Shown: positions 21,701 through 33,338, numbered from the stretch's first letter. The stretch: DNA of 64,000 bases from Diadema setosum (GCF_964275005.1 NC_092699.1:18528901-18592900), one strand, 5' to 3'. A program made the numbers and translations. Notes: a model not told the origin generated them from the letters alone.

Positions 21701-24366
21701 TAAGCCAGTTCGGGGTTCCAGTTTGAGCATCAGCAGAAAAAGGTCATTTGTACCGAGAGACAGGATGGTTTTTAATTTCGCTGAGATAAGCATCTGTAAT
21801 GCTATGATTATTCATGGATCCTTATAAATGATAGCTGCCAGTACATCCACCTGACAGCAAGCCTGGTATTTGGCAATGTTAACAGAAAAAGTTTGTTAAT
21901 GTATTCAAAACAGCACAATGAAATGGATGCTTCCCAACACCCAAATGTGTTGATTGACGAACCATTCTGGTCACTTCATCTACACAGGTTCATTCTTTGT
22001 TAGAATACGAGTTCCATAAATTGCCATGTTGGGCAAGCTGCTGCATTATGTCGCTTTGAATTGAGTGAAGTGCCTAACCAATTGAGAAAAATGAAAGGTC
22101 ATTTGTACCCATGTGCACATTAGCTATCTCCGAACTGGCTTATTACAACTGGGTAACGTAAAAAGACGTTAGACCCACATATCTGTCTACACACTAATAA
22201 TGGGAGATGTACAGTATCATTTCATGTTTTCATCATAAATGTTTTATGATGTAAATAGTCGTAAATGTTTCATATATTTTCAAACTACAATTTGTATAGC
22301 TGTCAATAATGTACTGTATTTACTACCTTTTTAGAACTTTTGTCTCAGACAGGTATCGGACTTAATTAGCTATTCATGCTATTTTCTAGTACCTATTTTG
22401 TATTCATTCATACGATTGTGTCTTTTGTTATGTATCAATATCTCATGCAATGTAAACATGTGAACATAGATATAATAGGACGTTGTGTATTGTACAGCTA
22501 TTGCACGAAAGTTCTATAGCAATTACACCATCCCCATGTTTCGCGAAAACGATCTTGATTTTCACTATTCTCACTATTCCTTGTAGTATTTTAGAGTTTG
22601 TCATTTTAACGGTGATCCCCATTTTTCTACCATGAAAAGAGAGTCCCTGTATACCATAATGCTCTCTTATGATAGCTGTCGTCAATTGTGTTCTTGAATA
22701 GATTATTGTGTGTTTGATTTTAAGGATTGTAGTACCAGTGTAGAGACTGCCTCTGAGTGACTTTATGATGTCATCACCACTCTCATGAACCAGGTGTTTA
22801 CATTTTTACAGATAGGCTAATCATATCAATTACATAATAGTCTCTGATTTACTTGTAATTATTTTTTTTTTTGATTTTTGATTTGATTTTATTGGTTCCT
22901 GCATTATATCATTGCTCATGCAGATACATAAACATATATCATATACATTAATGGTACCATACATACAAATGGATATACATGAACATTTTGTTGCTAACAA
23001 AATGAGTTTTTTTCATTACCTTTAGAATATACAGCAATGCATCTTCGATGAGATTTTTCGGTTTTGTTAATTGTTGTGGTCCTATACACCAGATAAAGGA
23101 AATGCATGTTTACCAACCATCTCATCCCCCAAAGTCATTGTTTTCCTCGAAACAGAGCGGGCGAAAAAAAAAATCAAAGTGCTACTCAACACCATTTTCA
23201 AATTACCTTTTATAAAGAGTAAGAGAGCGGCAAATATGAAGAGCTTTGTTGCAGTGCAATGCTTTAAAAATATCCAATGGGTACAATTATTATCCATATA
23301 TGCAATGCATCGCCTCTCAATTGCAGTGGGTATATGGTACTTTGTAATGTATACACTGAAAAAAAAAAGTGCACACATGACAACGAAAGTGCAAAATGTT
23401 ATGAAGTACCTCTGTATCCGTCATAGCGTGAACAATATCATTTTACCAGCAATTTCATATAAAGAGTACCTAATATTAATTTATTACTTGCTGGTAGTGC
23501 GTTACCGGCTCCGGACGGACATTATCGCCTACCACACCGGGTCCGTTAATACACTTTCAGTGTTGCTGCATAAGTATTGGTAAGATCTTTTCCTCTACTC
23601 CCTCTCACCAAGGAGGTACAAGAGAATGGAGTCAAAGCGTCTTATTTCCTTTGCTAGATGTTCGAAGCCGCCGCTCAAACATGTGCCAAACAGGATCTGC
23701 CGCGCAGATAGAAAGACAGACTCGTGTCTCCTTACATAATCACCAGCCACTTTCCAAGGAAGATATGTCTTTGTATTGGTAATTACTTTTCGCTATTACC
23801 GCTTACCGCTTACCGGTCCCTTGACCGGGTGTGGTCGTGGGGGCGCTGCAATGACGTGGACACCAGTTTGTTCCATCTTTGTCTATCATGGGCCAGTGCC
23901 TGGGTCTCGGCAAAAGGTTTTCCCGTCCACTCTGCGATGTTGTCAGCCCATTTCTTCTTCTGTCTGCCTCTTCTTCTTCCTCCCTGGACTGTGCCCTGCA
24001 GTATGATCTTTGAGAGGCCGTCCAATCGTGTGACGTGGCCATCTGATACCACTTTAGTTTCTTCTTCTTGACGATCGTGAGGACGTCTTCGTAGTGGTCA
24101 GTGATTTGCCTGATGGTTTTCAGCACTGACTCATTTGTGACATGATCTTTGTAAGAGATGCCAAGAATTCTTCTGTAATATCTCATCTCCACTGCTTGGA
24201 TCCTCCTCTGCAGGTCGGCTGTTAATGTCCAGGACTCACATTTTCGCTATCCTTTCTTATGGAAGGTATAGATGGTACAGACAGGATGCGCGAATAGATA
24301 TTGAGCAAAAAATGTTGAAATAAAGATGAAAATTATTTGACTGGGCATACCCGGGCTCTAATCTGG

Positions 24367-24419
<53 letters not shown>

Positions 24420-27400
24420 TATCACTGAAGAATTATACTTGGAGATTATTCCATATTAGTTTCATTTGTGGAAATTAAGCGGAAAAGTGATAAAACCAGC
24501 TTTCCAGGATGATACTTAAAAATATATATATATATATTTTCACATGATATAGCTCTGATCTACACTTTTGCACAAATTTCTGGACGGGATTGACTTTTTG
24601 TTCACATGCTTTATCATTAAGTGAAATTTCATTTCATTTAATAAATAGATAAGCAAAATATGGCCAACATTATGATAACGTTCAAAGTGAATCTCCAGTT
24701 TGCTCAGCAAGACGGCGGCGTCGAACATCGATCATCAAAGGCACAAGTGCACCTGTGGAATTCTTTTGTACATCAATAGAAATCTGACAACTGTTTGAAT
24801 AATTACAGTTGGAACTCCAGGTATAAAACCTCCTTGCTCTCACATGATCCACACACAAAGTAGCTCGCTCATGCACACACACACACGATGCCACAATACA
24901 GGCAATCGTTGCTGACCATCGCAATTCGTAGATGGCAAAATTCGCCAACCACAACACCAGTATTTTAAGCCTATTCAGGACGTCTTCAACCCATACATGA
25001 AGGGAACTAAGGAATCAATTTATCTGGTGAAGTGCACTTTACTAGATAAATAGATGAATTGATTCCTTAGTTCCCTGCATGTATGAGTAGAAGACGCCCT
25101 GAATAGGCTGAAAACACCGGTGTTGTGGTTGGTGAATTTTCCCATCTACGCATTGCGAGGGCTTCATACCTATTCCTATCTTGTCGGCAATTAGTTTCCC
25201 TTGACATTGTATCTAAAGTGACTAGAGAGAAGAGCTTTTGTAGTTTCCCTTTTCTATTTACAAATAATGTGGGCAGGTTAAAGTTTCCTGAAACATTTTA
25301 CGGAATCTAAAACAGCTCTCTCTTTTCCTTCTTGCCGAATTGGTGTTGCCTACCTTTTCTGTACTTAAAATGCCATTCCATACCAGTTATATAAAAATCT
25401 AAAACCCCAACAAAACAGTGTTGGAGTCTCATCAAAACTCAATTCTCTTCCTGTTGATTGATTGGAGATAATGTAATAGTAGTGCCACGTTTTGTCTTCG
25501 ATTGGATTTTCAGGACTAGAATAAAACCAAAATAAAAAAAAATAAAACCAAATAAAAACAAACAGAACGGTTAAACCATAGTAAAATGAAATATTTTTCG
25601 GATGGCAATAATGTGCTTCACAATTACGCTATATGCCATTTGTAAAAAAGAAAAAGAAATGTAAAACAAATGCTACACTTACTGCTATACAAGGGAATTC
25701 ATTTAGTGTGTTCCGATTCCAATATTCGCAACAGCAATTGTAAAGAGAGATCACGACGACAATAATGTGCCTAATAATTATTACTCTGATCTGCCATTTA
25801 TAAAATATCGTAAAACAAATGCTATACAGGAAATTTATTTGGGGTGTTGTCATTCCACGATTCGCAACAGCGATTGTACTGTGATAAACTCATTTCCAAG
25901 AGAGATCAAAGAGCGGGGTCTGCGATGCAAATAATCTTCAAACCAAATACGCTTTGAAGTTGTTCTGTGATTTAAACCGACAGACACGTTTAATTCTTCC
26001 ACTGACATTCTATCTGTTTGTCCAATCATGACCGAAGTTAGATGAATAACAATATAAAATAAGATTAAAAAAAATGCATCAGCACCACTGGATGCGATTT
26101 ATGCACTCACGACACGTATCCAAACAGCAATACATTGGGTCGTAAACGTGGCCAAATGGCTTACAATTAAAGTGCAACTCTGAGCAATGTCATTATGCTC
26201 AAGTTGACTTTGATAAATTGAGTAAAATGACACACTGTGAGCAAAACGGTGAACGTTCCAGCAAAATCGGGCATAACATGGCATTACATGTTACGGAAGC
26301 TTAAAGTTCCATTGTAAGGCCGATGTAAGCCTATTTACTGAATGGTGATATTAATTAATTTGAAGAATGACGCCATCATCTCACATCTCTCCTATTGGTT
26401 TGAGGGGAAAAAGTGTCATAAAAATTATATCTAGGGACTATGTGAGCAACGACGAACTATCCTGCATGGGGTATCGAGTACTAATCAAAGTAGAGTTTAG
26501 AACACGTTCGGAAACCTGAATGTCATGGGCTAGATCAGGATCCAACAAAGAGCTATATACCATAATCCCCGGAGTATAATCATTCCAATTTTCATCTCTC
26601 CCACTGAACAGCTCCCCTTGCGCACCTGTTACTGAAGGTGGTGAATGCCAGGGTCCTAGCAGTCATCGGAGGATTCCTCTCTGCAGTGCCCCTCATGTGC
26701 TTCCCATTCATCGAATCAGTCATTCCACTGGCTTTGCTGACATCGACAATAGGTAAACTAACCTAAATTAAGAGTTGAAATGTTCTTGACACTGATACTT
26801 ATGCTTCATTCTCCGAAATACGAAGTCATTTTTCAAGAATGTCGCATGGCAAAACACACTACTAGGCGCTAGGCATTGAAGTCCTTAGCAAATAAACACG
26901 TGTGGCAAGGAATTTTCACAGGCTAACTCGTTTGGTTGGAGAGCAAACTGTTATTTAGCTGGTCTTATAACCTTTGTAGGAGAATGAAAACTCAATATGA
27001 GGATTGAGGGAATGTAGCAGAACACGTCAGCGAAATTGAATGAAAACAGGGCAATAAAAATGTTTAATTTTTTGAAGGTTTCGAAGCAGACAACGTACGC
27101 GCTGGGTGAAAACACCCCAATATTTGGTGACTTTACGCAGGAACAATGATGTTGCAAAAGATATTGAGGAGATTCCACGTATTTTCACTTAACAGAAGCG
27201 CACTTCGTTGACTTACCTCTTTCAGAAAGCAGTTGAAAATATTACTTTTAATATAACTATGTCAGTCACAACTCTCGGGGATGTGTACTTTCATTTTTAA
27301 AAAGAAAAGTTTGGTGGAATTCTTTTTATATTTTCTTTATATGGTTCTCTTACAGTGACATCACAAACGGTAGTAACCTTCCAATCCTGCGATGGAGGCA

Positions 27401-30400
27401 CCGAAACTTTACAAACTTTTCATTTAGAAGCGACATACTGATATCAGTATAATGTGCGCCATGATTATTCCCACTCCGTCATACCATTAGTAACAGAAAG
27501 GAAAGTACATACTTGAGCATTCCTTCTAGACTGTAGAGAATGTTCTCTTATTGAGGTAAAAGCCACCATGAAGACTGGAAAGAGGTTTCATTCTTTAGTG
27601 ATTGTGATATACATACTGTACATCATTGTTCTGTCGTTTGGCATAATTTGTTATCTTTGAAATCTAAATATTTTCTTGTGGAGGAAATTACAAATAGTCC
27701 ATAATCACATGATCGCTTCGTATTTGAACAATCCATGTAATTTTACTTCTTCCTTCACATCTCTCATTAGGTTTCGGGATGTCCATATCTGTCTTTCCTC
27801 TCTTCGTCGCAATAAACGACTACTATCCCACCTCGTTCATTTTCTACAACACAATAACCCTCTTCGGTTCAACATTCGGTGCCTTTTGCCTACCGGTCAT
27901 CGTTGAGAGATCGTTAGAAGCCTACGGACAGAGCGGGGCTTTCCTTATCCTTGGCGGGATATGCCTCAATGCTGTGGCGTGCGGAGCCGTGGTCCGACCT
28001 CCGAGGGACCGCCACGAGTTGAGACAGGCTTCAGCTTCTAAGATGGATCAGGAAGAACCCCTGGTGGTCGAAGGATCAGAGACATTGAACCAAGAAACGG
28101 AAACATCCTCGGGATGTGGAAGGTCACTCCTAGTTCGACTGAAATCGTTCGTCTACGTTTCTGAGCCGATGTACACGCTCGCTACACCGGCAATATTCTT
28201 GACCAATTACGTTCTTTACGCATGGATGTTATTTCTTGTGCCTCAAGCAGAATGGGTTGACATTGAGCGTTCTCGTGCTGTGTTCCTCTCCAGCATAGCT
28301 GGTGTTAGTGGTGTCTTTGGAAGAATCCTCTTCCTCGTCCTTATACGCGTGGACTGGAACCCAAACCTCATCTTCGCCTGTTGCTGTTTAATTTGCGCCG
28401 TTTCGTTTTTCATCCTACACCTGGGTACGGCTTTTGTCTACCAAGCCATCAACTCTTGTGTTCAAGGATTCGTCATGTTCATTCTTGACTCTACCCCTCA
28501 CGCCTTGCTGAAGAAGACTGTCCGCCACGAGGAGAATGTGTCTGTGGCCTTGGCGTGTAACTCGATGATGTGTGGTACCGGTGCTATCTGCGGTGACATG
28601 CTGTCAGGTACGAGTCTGCCCGGAGTTCGAGAATCGCAGTTTCATGGTTTCAAGGTCCAATTTTGCCGATAACTTTGGCACAAAAAAAAAAATGCCCAGT
28701 TAAAACATACAATTACAACAGCAAAAAAAAAAAAAAAAAGGAAGAAAGAAATGAAACGAAATAAAATAAAAATAAAACGATACTAAACGAAAATGAGCGA
28801 AGGTTACAAAAATAAACAAATAAAATTTAAGCTCGAATTGATAACGATAGGGAATTTGGTTCCACTTTGGAGAAAGTGACAGCTACCTGCTGCAATCGTT
28901 CGAAGCCACTACCATTCCGTAAATTTGACTTGAATCTCTCCAGAAAAGTGTTTGTGTGAATATGTATGTATGTGGCTTATTTCTCATGCAAATATCTACC
29001 GTCATATTTTTACGTAATCAGATTTTTCGGAAAAGTTAAACTAAGTCTAAGTTATCTAAGTCTAATAAGATTTTTTTTTGACAAATCAACCAACTACCGC
29101 TTGGTAGATAGTGGCTGTCGTGCTTATGAGTGAAAGAATCTTGCTGTTAAATGTGAAGCAATACTCACAAATGCATACCAAATCTGATGTAAAAGTTGTA
29201 GGCAAAATTATTCTTTCTTCCATTTTGGTAATCAAGGTAAATTATTGCTGGGCATGATATTGTCTCAAATATGAAGCCTGTCATGTAAGCTGTCACTTAT
29301 TTATCTTTATAGAGATTTGCCACAGTACGAACAGTGGCGTAACTACGGGGGGGGGGCATGGGGGGGGGGCACGTGCCCCCCCCCCCCCATCCGCTGGTAA
29401 AAAAAAAAAAAAAAAAAAAAAAAACCAAAATGGTAATTCAAGGGTTAGTAAACTGCTTTTGAAATCGACATGAAAGGATGATCAAGAAAAAAGATATTTT
29501 TCGAAGATTTCTTTTAACCACATAATTAAAGAGGTATTATAGTGAAACATTGTATAAAAAGCCCGGAGACGACAAAAGATTGTGATTCAGTATGATTCCT
29601 GGTTGGCATTTTGAATACAAGCAGGATGTGCGCAGTGTATTCAGAACATCGGAATGGCAAAAAGAGTCGCTGCAATGTTGCGCAATGTGATGTTTGATAG
29701 GTTGTACACATTTGCTATCAAAGCTTGATCATTGATTTTGCAGTGTTGCTTTACATACTAGTCTGCATTAAAATGCCTTGCATTGCCAATAATAAGACTT
29801 GACCTTGGCTATTTCCTAACTTTTCCATCTATTTGAAACACACACACTCACAAACACAAACAAATTAGGGGATGCTCTATATAAAGTGCAGATTTTGGAC
29901 ATCCTTCTCCCGCTTGGTCACTTCGACGCCCCCTCGCTGGTCATACCTCCCCCAATCATAAACATAAACCGACACCCTTAACTACCAGTGGCGGATCCAG
30001 GGGGCGCACCGGGCGCCCCCTCCCTCCAAAGCGAAAAAATGTATGTAGCTACAAACGACAGTTTTTGGACTGTAAAATAGCAAAATTTTCAAGCTCGCTT
30101 GCTTCGCTCGCTCGCATTTAATCGTTATGCAATTCTCCTGATGTTGCTGTAAGTAATTGCCAGCAGTTGCGCCCGGTGCGCCCCCTCCCCTTAGTTTCCA
30201 AAGCGAAAAAAAAAATATAGCTACAAACGGCAGTTTGGGGACTGTAAAATGTCAAAATTTTCAAGCTCGCTCGCTTCGCTCGCACGCATTTAATCGTTAT
30301 GCAATTCTCCTGATGTTGCTGTCAGTAATTGCCAGCAGTTGTGCCCGGTGCGCCCAGGCCCTCCCCTTAATTTCCAAAGCGAAAAAAATATAGCTGAAAA

Positions 30401-31185
30401 CGGCAGTTTTGGGACTGTAAAATGTCAAAATTTTCAATCTCGCTCGTTTCGCTCGCTCGCATTTAATCGCTATGCAATTCTCCTGATGTTGCTGTCAGTA
30501 ACTGCCAGCAGTTGCGCCCGGTGCGCCCCCTCCCCTTAATTTCCAAAGCGAAAAAATATAGCTAAAAACGGCAGTTTTGGGACTATAAAATGTCAAAATT
30601 TTCAAGCTCGCTCGCATTTAATCGTTATGCAATTCTCCTGATGTTGCTGTCAGTAATTGCCAGCAGTTGCGCCCGGTGCGCCCCCTCTCCTTAATTTCCA
30701 AATCGAAAAAATATAGCTACAAACGGCAGTTTTGGGACTGTAAATTGTCAAAATTTTCAAGCTCGTTCGCTTCGCTCGCTCGCATTTAATCGCTATGCAA
30801 TTCTCCTGATGCTGCTGTCAGTAATTGGCAGCAGTTGCGCCCGATGCGCCCCCTCCCCTCAATTTCCAAAGCGAAAAAATATACCTAAAAACGGCAGTTT
30901 TGGGACTATAAAATGTCAAAATTTTCAAGCTCGCTCGCTTCGCTCGCTCGCATTTAACCGTTATATGCCATTCTCCTGATATTACTGCCAGTAATTGCCA
31001 GCAGTTGCACCCGGTGCGCCCCCCCCCCCCCTGAATTTCCAAAGCGAAAAAATATAGCTACAAACGGCAGTTTGGGGACTGTAAAATGTCAAAATTTTCA
31101 AGCTCGCTCGCATTTAATCGTTATGCCATTCTCGTGATGTTACTGCCAGCAGTTGCGCCCGGTGCAACCCCCTTAATTTCCAAAG

Positions 31186-31231
<46 letters not shown>

Positions 31232-31930
31232 CATATATTATTATATATAGCTACAAACGGCAGTTTGGGGACTGTAAAATGTCAAAATTTTCAAGCTCGC
31301 TCGCTCCGCTCGCTCGCATTTAATTGTTACGTTATGCAATTCTGATGTTGCTGCCATGAGGTGCCCCCCCCCAATGTCTTGACCCACGGTACGCCACTGA
31401 GTACGAACGTAAACAATTTTTGAAAGTAGGCCTAGAATTCACACTTTTCTTGATGGGGGGGGGGGGTGGAGGTGCTAGCATCCCTCATGTACACATACCT
31501 GCAACTCCTGTAAAGCAAGTATTAAAAGCAGATTATGGATTTCTTTCAGGGCTGCTACGCTTTGAAGCTTTGTCTTTTGTGTCAAGCCCTGCAATCCCAT
31601 CAAACATTCCTCAAGAGAATAATGCAATTTACATTGCTTATTGATTTTGATAAGCCTATGTTACCATTATGATGTCAAAAAGTTCAATCATATCTTGAAT
31701 GATTTGTTCATGAATATGTTGTATGAATCAACAAATAAAATGATTATCTGATTCTTTGTGGCTCTGCTTTTTCTTTTTCTTTTTTAATGACAGGTCATAT
31801 CTTCGACGTTACCCAGTCTTACGCTACCGTCTTTGTGTCATTGGGAGTGGCTCAAATCACAGCGCTCATCAACCTCATCATCACCGAAGTCGTTGATCGA
31901 ACGATGAGGAAAAGGAGAGAAAAAGGATAG
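18404..31930 (+). CDS. SLC16/MCT-like transporter copy 2, intact (446 aa)
   Basis: Exons 18404-18629, 26612-26752, 27771-28607 and 31794-31930 join in frame, all introns phase 1, to 446 codons, a usual length for MCT proteins. Expected role: 12-TM plasma-membrane solute carrier of the major facilitator superfamily. Seen in the sequence: DSTDPWRYVIV before TM1; AKSFGVLLPE with K41 aligning to MCT1 K38; TM4-5 with NTITLFGSTFGAF; GAFLILGGICLNAVACGAVV in TM6; an acidic loop of about 50 residues (roughly 197-245) between the two halves; SSIAGVSGVFGR in TM8, where R307 aligns with MCT1 R313 but the position of MCT1 D309 is glycine; and a final helix with a basic tail (RTMRKRREKG). The lost aspartate recalls MCT9/12/13/14-like members rather than classical lactate carriers, so the substrate is open. 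Start at 18404 has an ATGG context; an in-frame ATG at 18377 is an alternative. Confidence 0.88.
21064..22144. mobile_element. 1.1-kb near-palindromic foldback element
   Basis: The left arm (21064 to about 21475) and right arm (about 21680-22144) are inverted copies along nearly their full length. Matching blocks include AATAAG(T/C)CAGTTCG, GGTACAAATGACCTTTC, TTAGGCACTTCACTC, AAAGCGACATAATG, CAAAGAATGAAC and GTCAATCAAC. The terminal motif AATAAGCCAGTTCGG recurs at the inner ends of both arms (21453-21465 and about 21700-21712), suggesting that a smaller palindrome was doubled. It has no coding capacity. Divergence between the arms is substantial, so it is old. No clear target duplication. Confidence 0.7.
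22866..23045 (-). mobile_element. Retroelement 3'-end copy (relative of 12093-12275)
   Basis: Shares TTTTATTGGTTCCTGCATTA and the following TATCATTGCTCATGCAGATA block with the insert inside the LINE at 12093. On the minus strand it ends in an A-rich tail with AATAAAATCAAATC. No protein recognised. The plus-strand 170-codon frame just after it (23071-23583) has no family resemblance. Confidence 0.5.
23611..24840 (-). repeat. Dispersed repeat, inverted partner of 35860-36640
   Basis: Reverse-complement blocks shared with 35860-36640 include GCGCGGCAGAT, ACAGCTCTGATTTACACTTTTGC-type sequence, CAAGATGGCGGC, the TTCTTTTGTACATCAATAGA block and CAACTGTTTGAATAATTACA. This copy is longer because a LINE fragment is inserted (23797-24240) and a TA tract has expanded. 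No coding region recognised in the repeat itself. Confidence 0.75.
23797..24240 (-). mobile_element. 5'-truncated LINE insertion with 10-bp target duplication
   Basis: The minus strand reads MEMRYYRRILGISYKDHVTN, VLTIVKKKKLKWY, then in another frame SKIILQGTVQGGRRRGRQKK and WADNIAEWTGKPFAETQALA. This is the well-known C-terminal stretch of one group of metazoan non-LTR elements. The 3' end carries short GGTAAGC repeats (about 23797-23814). TTTTCGCTAT occurs exactly on both sides (23787-23796 and 24241-24250), a target duplication. The related repeat at about 36430-36440 has a single copy of this site, i.e. the empty site. At least one frameshift makes the fragment inactive. Confidence 0.85.
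24921..25156. repeat. 236-bp hairpin sequence
   Basis: Inverted arms share GGAACTAAGGAATCAAT, GCCTATTCAGG, CGTAGATGG and AAAATTC(G/A)CCAACCAC around a short centre near 25038. The arms differ at a modest number of sites. Likely a MITE, but no terminal duplication was found. Confidence 0.7.
26612..26752 (+). CDS. Copy 2 exon 2 (TM3)
   Basis: 141 bp, phase 1 at both ends, encoding PLAHLLLKVVNARVLAVIGG and the TM3 helix. One base different from copy 1 exon 2; the first bases of the following intron (GTAAACTAACCTA) are also shared. Confidence 0.88.
26753..27770 (+). other. Copy 2 intron 2
   Basis: AT-rich intron ending CATCTCTCATTAG. No gene or repeat family recognised inside. Confidence 0.65.
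27771..28607 (+). CDS. Copy 2 exon 3 (TM4 to TM10/11)
   Basis: 837 bp, opening GFGMSISVFPLF and closing in GAICGDMLSG before donor GTACGA. It carries GAFLILGGICLNAVACGAVV, the acidic inter-domain loop, SSIAGVSGVFGR with the conserved TM8 arginine, and KKTVRHEENVS. Fully open, unlike the copy 1 counterpart. Confidence 0.88.
29332..31399. mobile_element. hAT-like non-autonomous element with internal satellite
   Basis: Both ends begin CAGTGGCGTA in inverted orientation, followed by G-rich then C-rich sequence. The 8-bp AGTACGAA lies directly outside on both sides (29324-29331 and 31400-31407), an exact target duplication. An 8-bp duplication with a CAGTGGCG end fits the hAT superfamily. The element sits in copy 2 intron 3, is about 2.07 kb, and has no transposase. 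Inside, a second terminus-like CAGTGGCGGATCCAGGGGG begins at 29996 and runs straight into a tandem array. Confidence 0.85.
30028..31360. repeat. Eight-unit tandem array, period about 170 bp
   Basis: Units start with (C)CAAAGCGAAAAAATATAGCT at about 30028, 30199, 30375, 30543, 30698, 30865, 31038 and 31181, so spacing is 143-176 bp. Each runs through CAAACGGCAGTTTTGGGACT, GTCAAAATTTTCAAGCTCGC, a CGCTCGCTTCGCTCGCTCGC block, ATTTAATCGTTATGCAATTC, and GTTGCGCCCGGTGCGCCCCC. Units with shorter spacing lack part of the GCTCGCTTCGCTCG block; the last has a TA expansion (31186-31226). The whole array lies inside the hAT-like element. Confidence 0.9.
31794..31930 (+). CDS. Copy 2 exon 4 (last TM, C-terminus)
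   Basis: Acceptor TTAATGACAG, then HIFDVTQSYATVFVSLGVAQ, a final hydrophobic helix and the basic tail ending RRKREKG-like and TAG. The GHIFDVTQSY start corresponds to the G-L-DATGSY motif before the last helix of MCTs. Confidence 0.88.
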
Positions 31931-33064
31931 AAAAATTAGGTTTTTATCTACTGAGCGGATTTCTAGTCTTGTGATCTTGAGGAACTTGTTAAAGCCGCTG
32001 GACATGGGCGCCATGCAAGTCTTTGTCGGTGCGTATAGCGTTCATAAACCTCTTGATAAACACTATTAACTTATAGTTTGTTACTATAGATAACACCAAC
32101 CATTTCAACTACACTGAAGTAAAGAAGGCATGTGGCCAGTTTTGCTCGTGTTAGGATATCGTGCAAAGAGACTAACGCACAAGACAAGGCAGGTACTTCG
32201 TGAACACAATGTACAAGAGCAACTGATGAAAATTTTTATGTAACAAAAAACAACGTTGAAGAATTTAAAAGTGTTTAAAGATCAATAGACAACCTCATGG
32301 TATGTTAGCTGTTTACCTAGTGAAGGGCGTCTTCGTCATGTGTGTCTAACGTTCCTCACGAAATTCTTCAGGTTTTGTAGTCAGTGCAGGCCATAAAATA
32401 GGAGCAGTTCCTATCATGTAATTGATGTTGCATGACGACATCAGACACAACATGAGCCTTTATCATAGGGCAAACACAATCCCAATCTCCCACAGAAGAT
32501 ATCACCCGTTCCTGTGTATAGGAATCCAAAATCTGCTTTAGACTATCAAACGTGAATGACTGACAACGAGCTTGCTCATCCCTTTGGTCAAGACTAGCTG
32601 GACATCTTGCATGGAATTGATATTATGTCTCGGCGAATTCTGTATGGTTATCGATAATTTGAGATGACATTCATTAGCAATCACATTACGTTAAGAATCG
32701 ATGCACCGGGGAAATATGTACATGTTTAAGAATTTAAGAGAAAAAAAAAATGATAGGATATAGGTACATGTACCAAATACATCGTTGTATGAATGGAGAA
32801 TGAATTAATGAGTGAAAAGGTATTTTTTATTGAGTAACATCTATAGCAGCCCGTAGGCTGAATTACAGACATTTTACATGAGTAAATGTGAGAACATTGA
32901 AATATGTGAAAAAAAAATAAAAGATTCTTAGAAAAAAAATATTTTGGGTAAATATTGCACAATGAAATTGAACTTCATAAAAAATGACCATGACATATAC
33001 CTCCACATGTGTATCTATGCCAAAATACATCTTACAATACTTGATTACAATTACTTGCTTTTGG
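31931..33064. other. Intergenic after transporter copy 2
   Basis: AT-rich, with the probable 3' untranslated region of copy 2 at its start. No clear gene; A-rich runs at about 32740 and 32910-32940. Confidence 0.5.
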
Positions 33065-33284
33065 GGCGCTGTGGCATAGTGGATAAGACTCGCGACTCCC
33101 GATCGAAAGACCCGAGTTCGAATCCCGTCCAGTGCTTACGTCCTTGGACAAGATGTTTTCACCCACTATAACCCTCTCGACCCAGGTGTATGAATGGGTA
33201 CCTGACAATGCTAGGGTAATGATAATAGCAGGGCTCTCTGGTAGAGCAGTGGCAACACTGAAGAGGCTACCCTGGTAAATAAGA

Positions 33285-33338
<54 letters not shown>

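Larger units (their letters stand above)
18630..26611 (+). other. Copy 2 intron 1 (8.0 kb)
   Basis: Large first intron. It holds an (ATT)n microsatellite directly after the donor (about 18643-18715), a 1.1-kb near-palindrome (21064-22144), a retroelement 3'-end copy (22866-23045), an unassigned 170-codon frame (23071-23583), a repeat with a nested LINE insertion (23611-24840), a TA microsatellite (about 24370-24416) and a hairpin (24921-25156). The stretches 18900-21060 and 25160-26600 show nothing recognisable. Confidence 0.7.

Noticed and set aside
23071-23583. 170-codon open frame as a gene
   Set aside because: No recognisable domain; it lies in an intron among repeats and a minus-strand frame covers part of it equally well.
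27676-27906. Plus-strand open frame overlapping transporter exon 3
   Set aside because: It is an out-of-frame shadow of copy 2 exon 3.
30000-31360. CRISPR-like array
   Set aside because: The repeats are about 170 bp with no unique spacers, in an animal-type genome and inside a transposon.
33065-33140. Possible tRNA gene on the plus strand
   Set aside because: It is the tRNA-like head of a SINE with an ATT-repeat tail.
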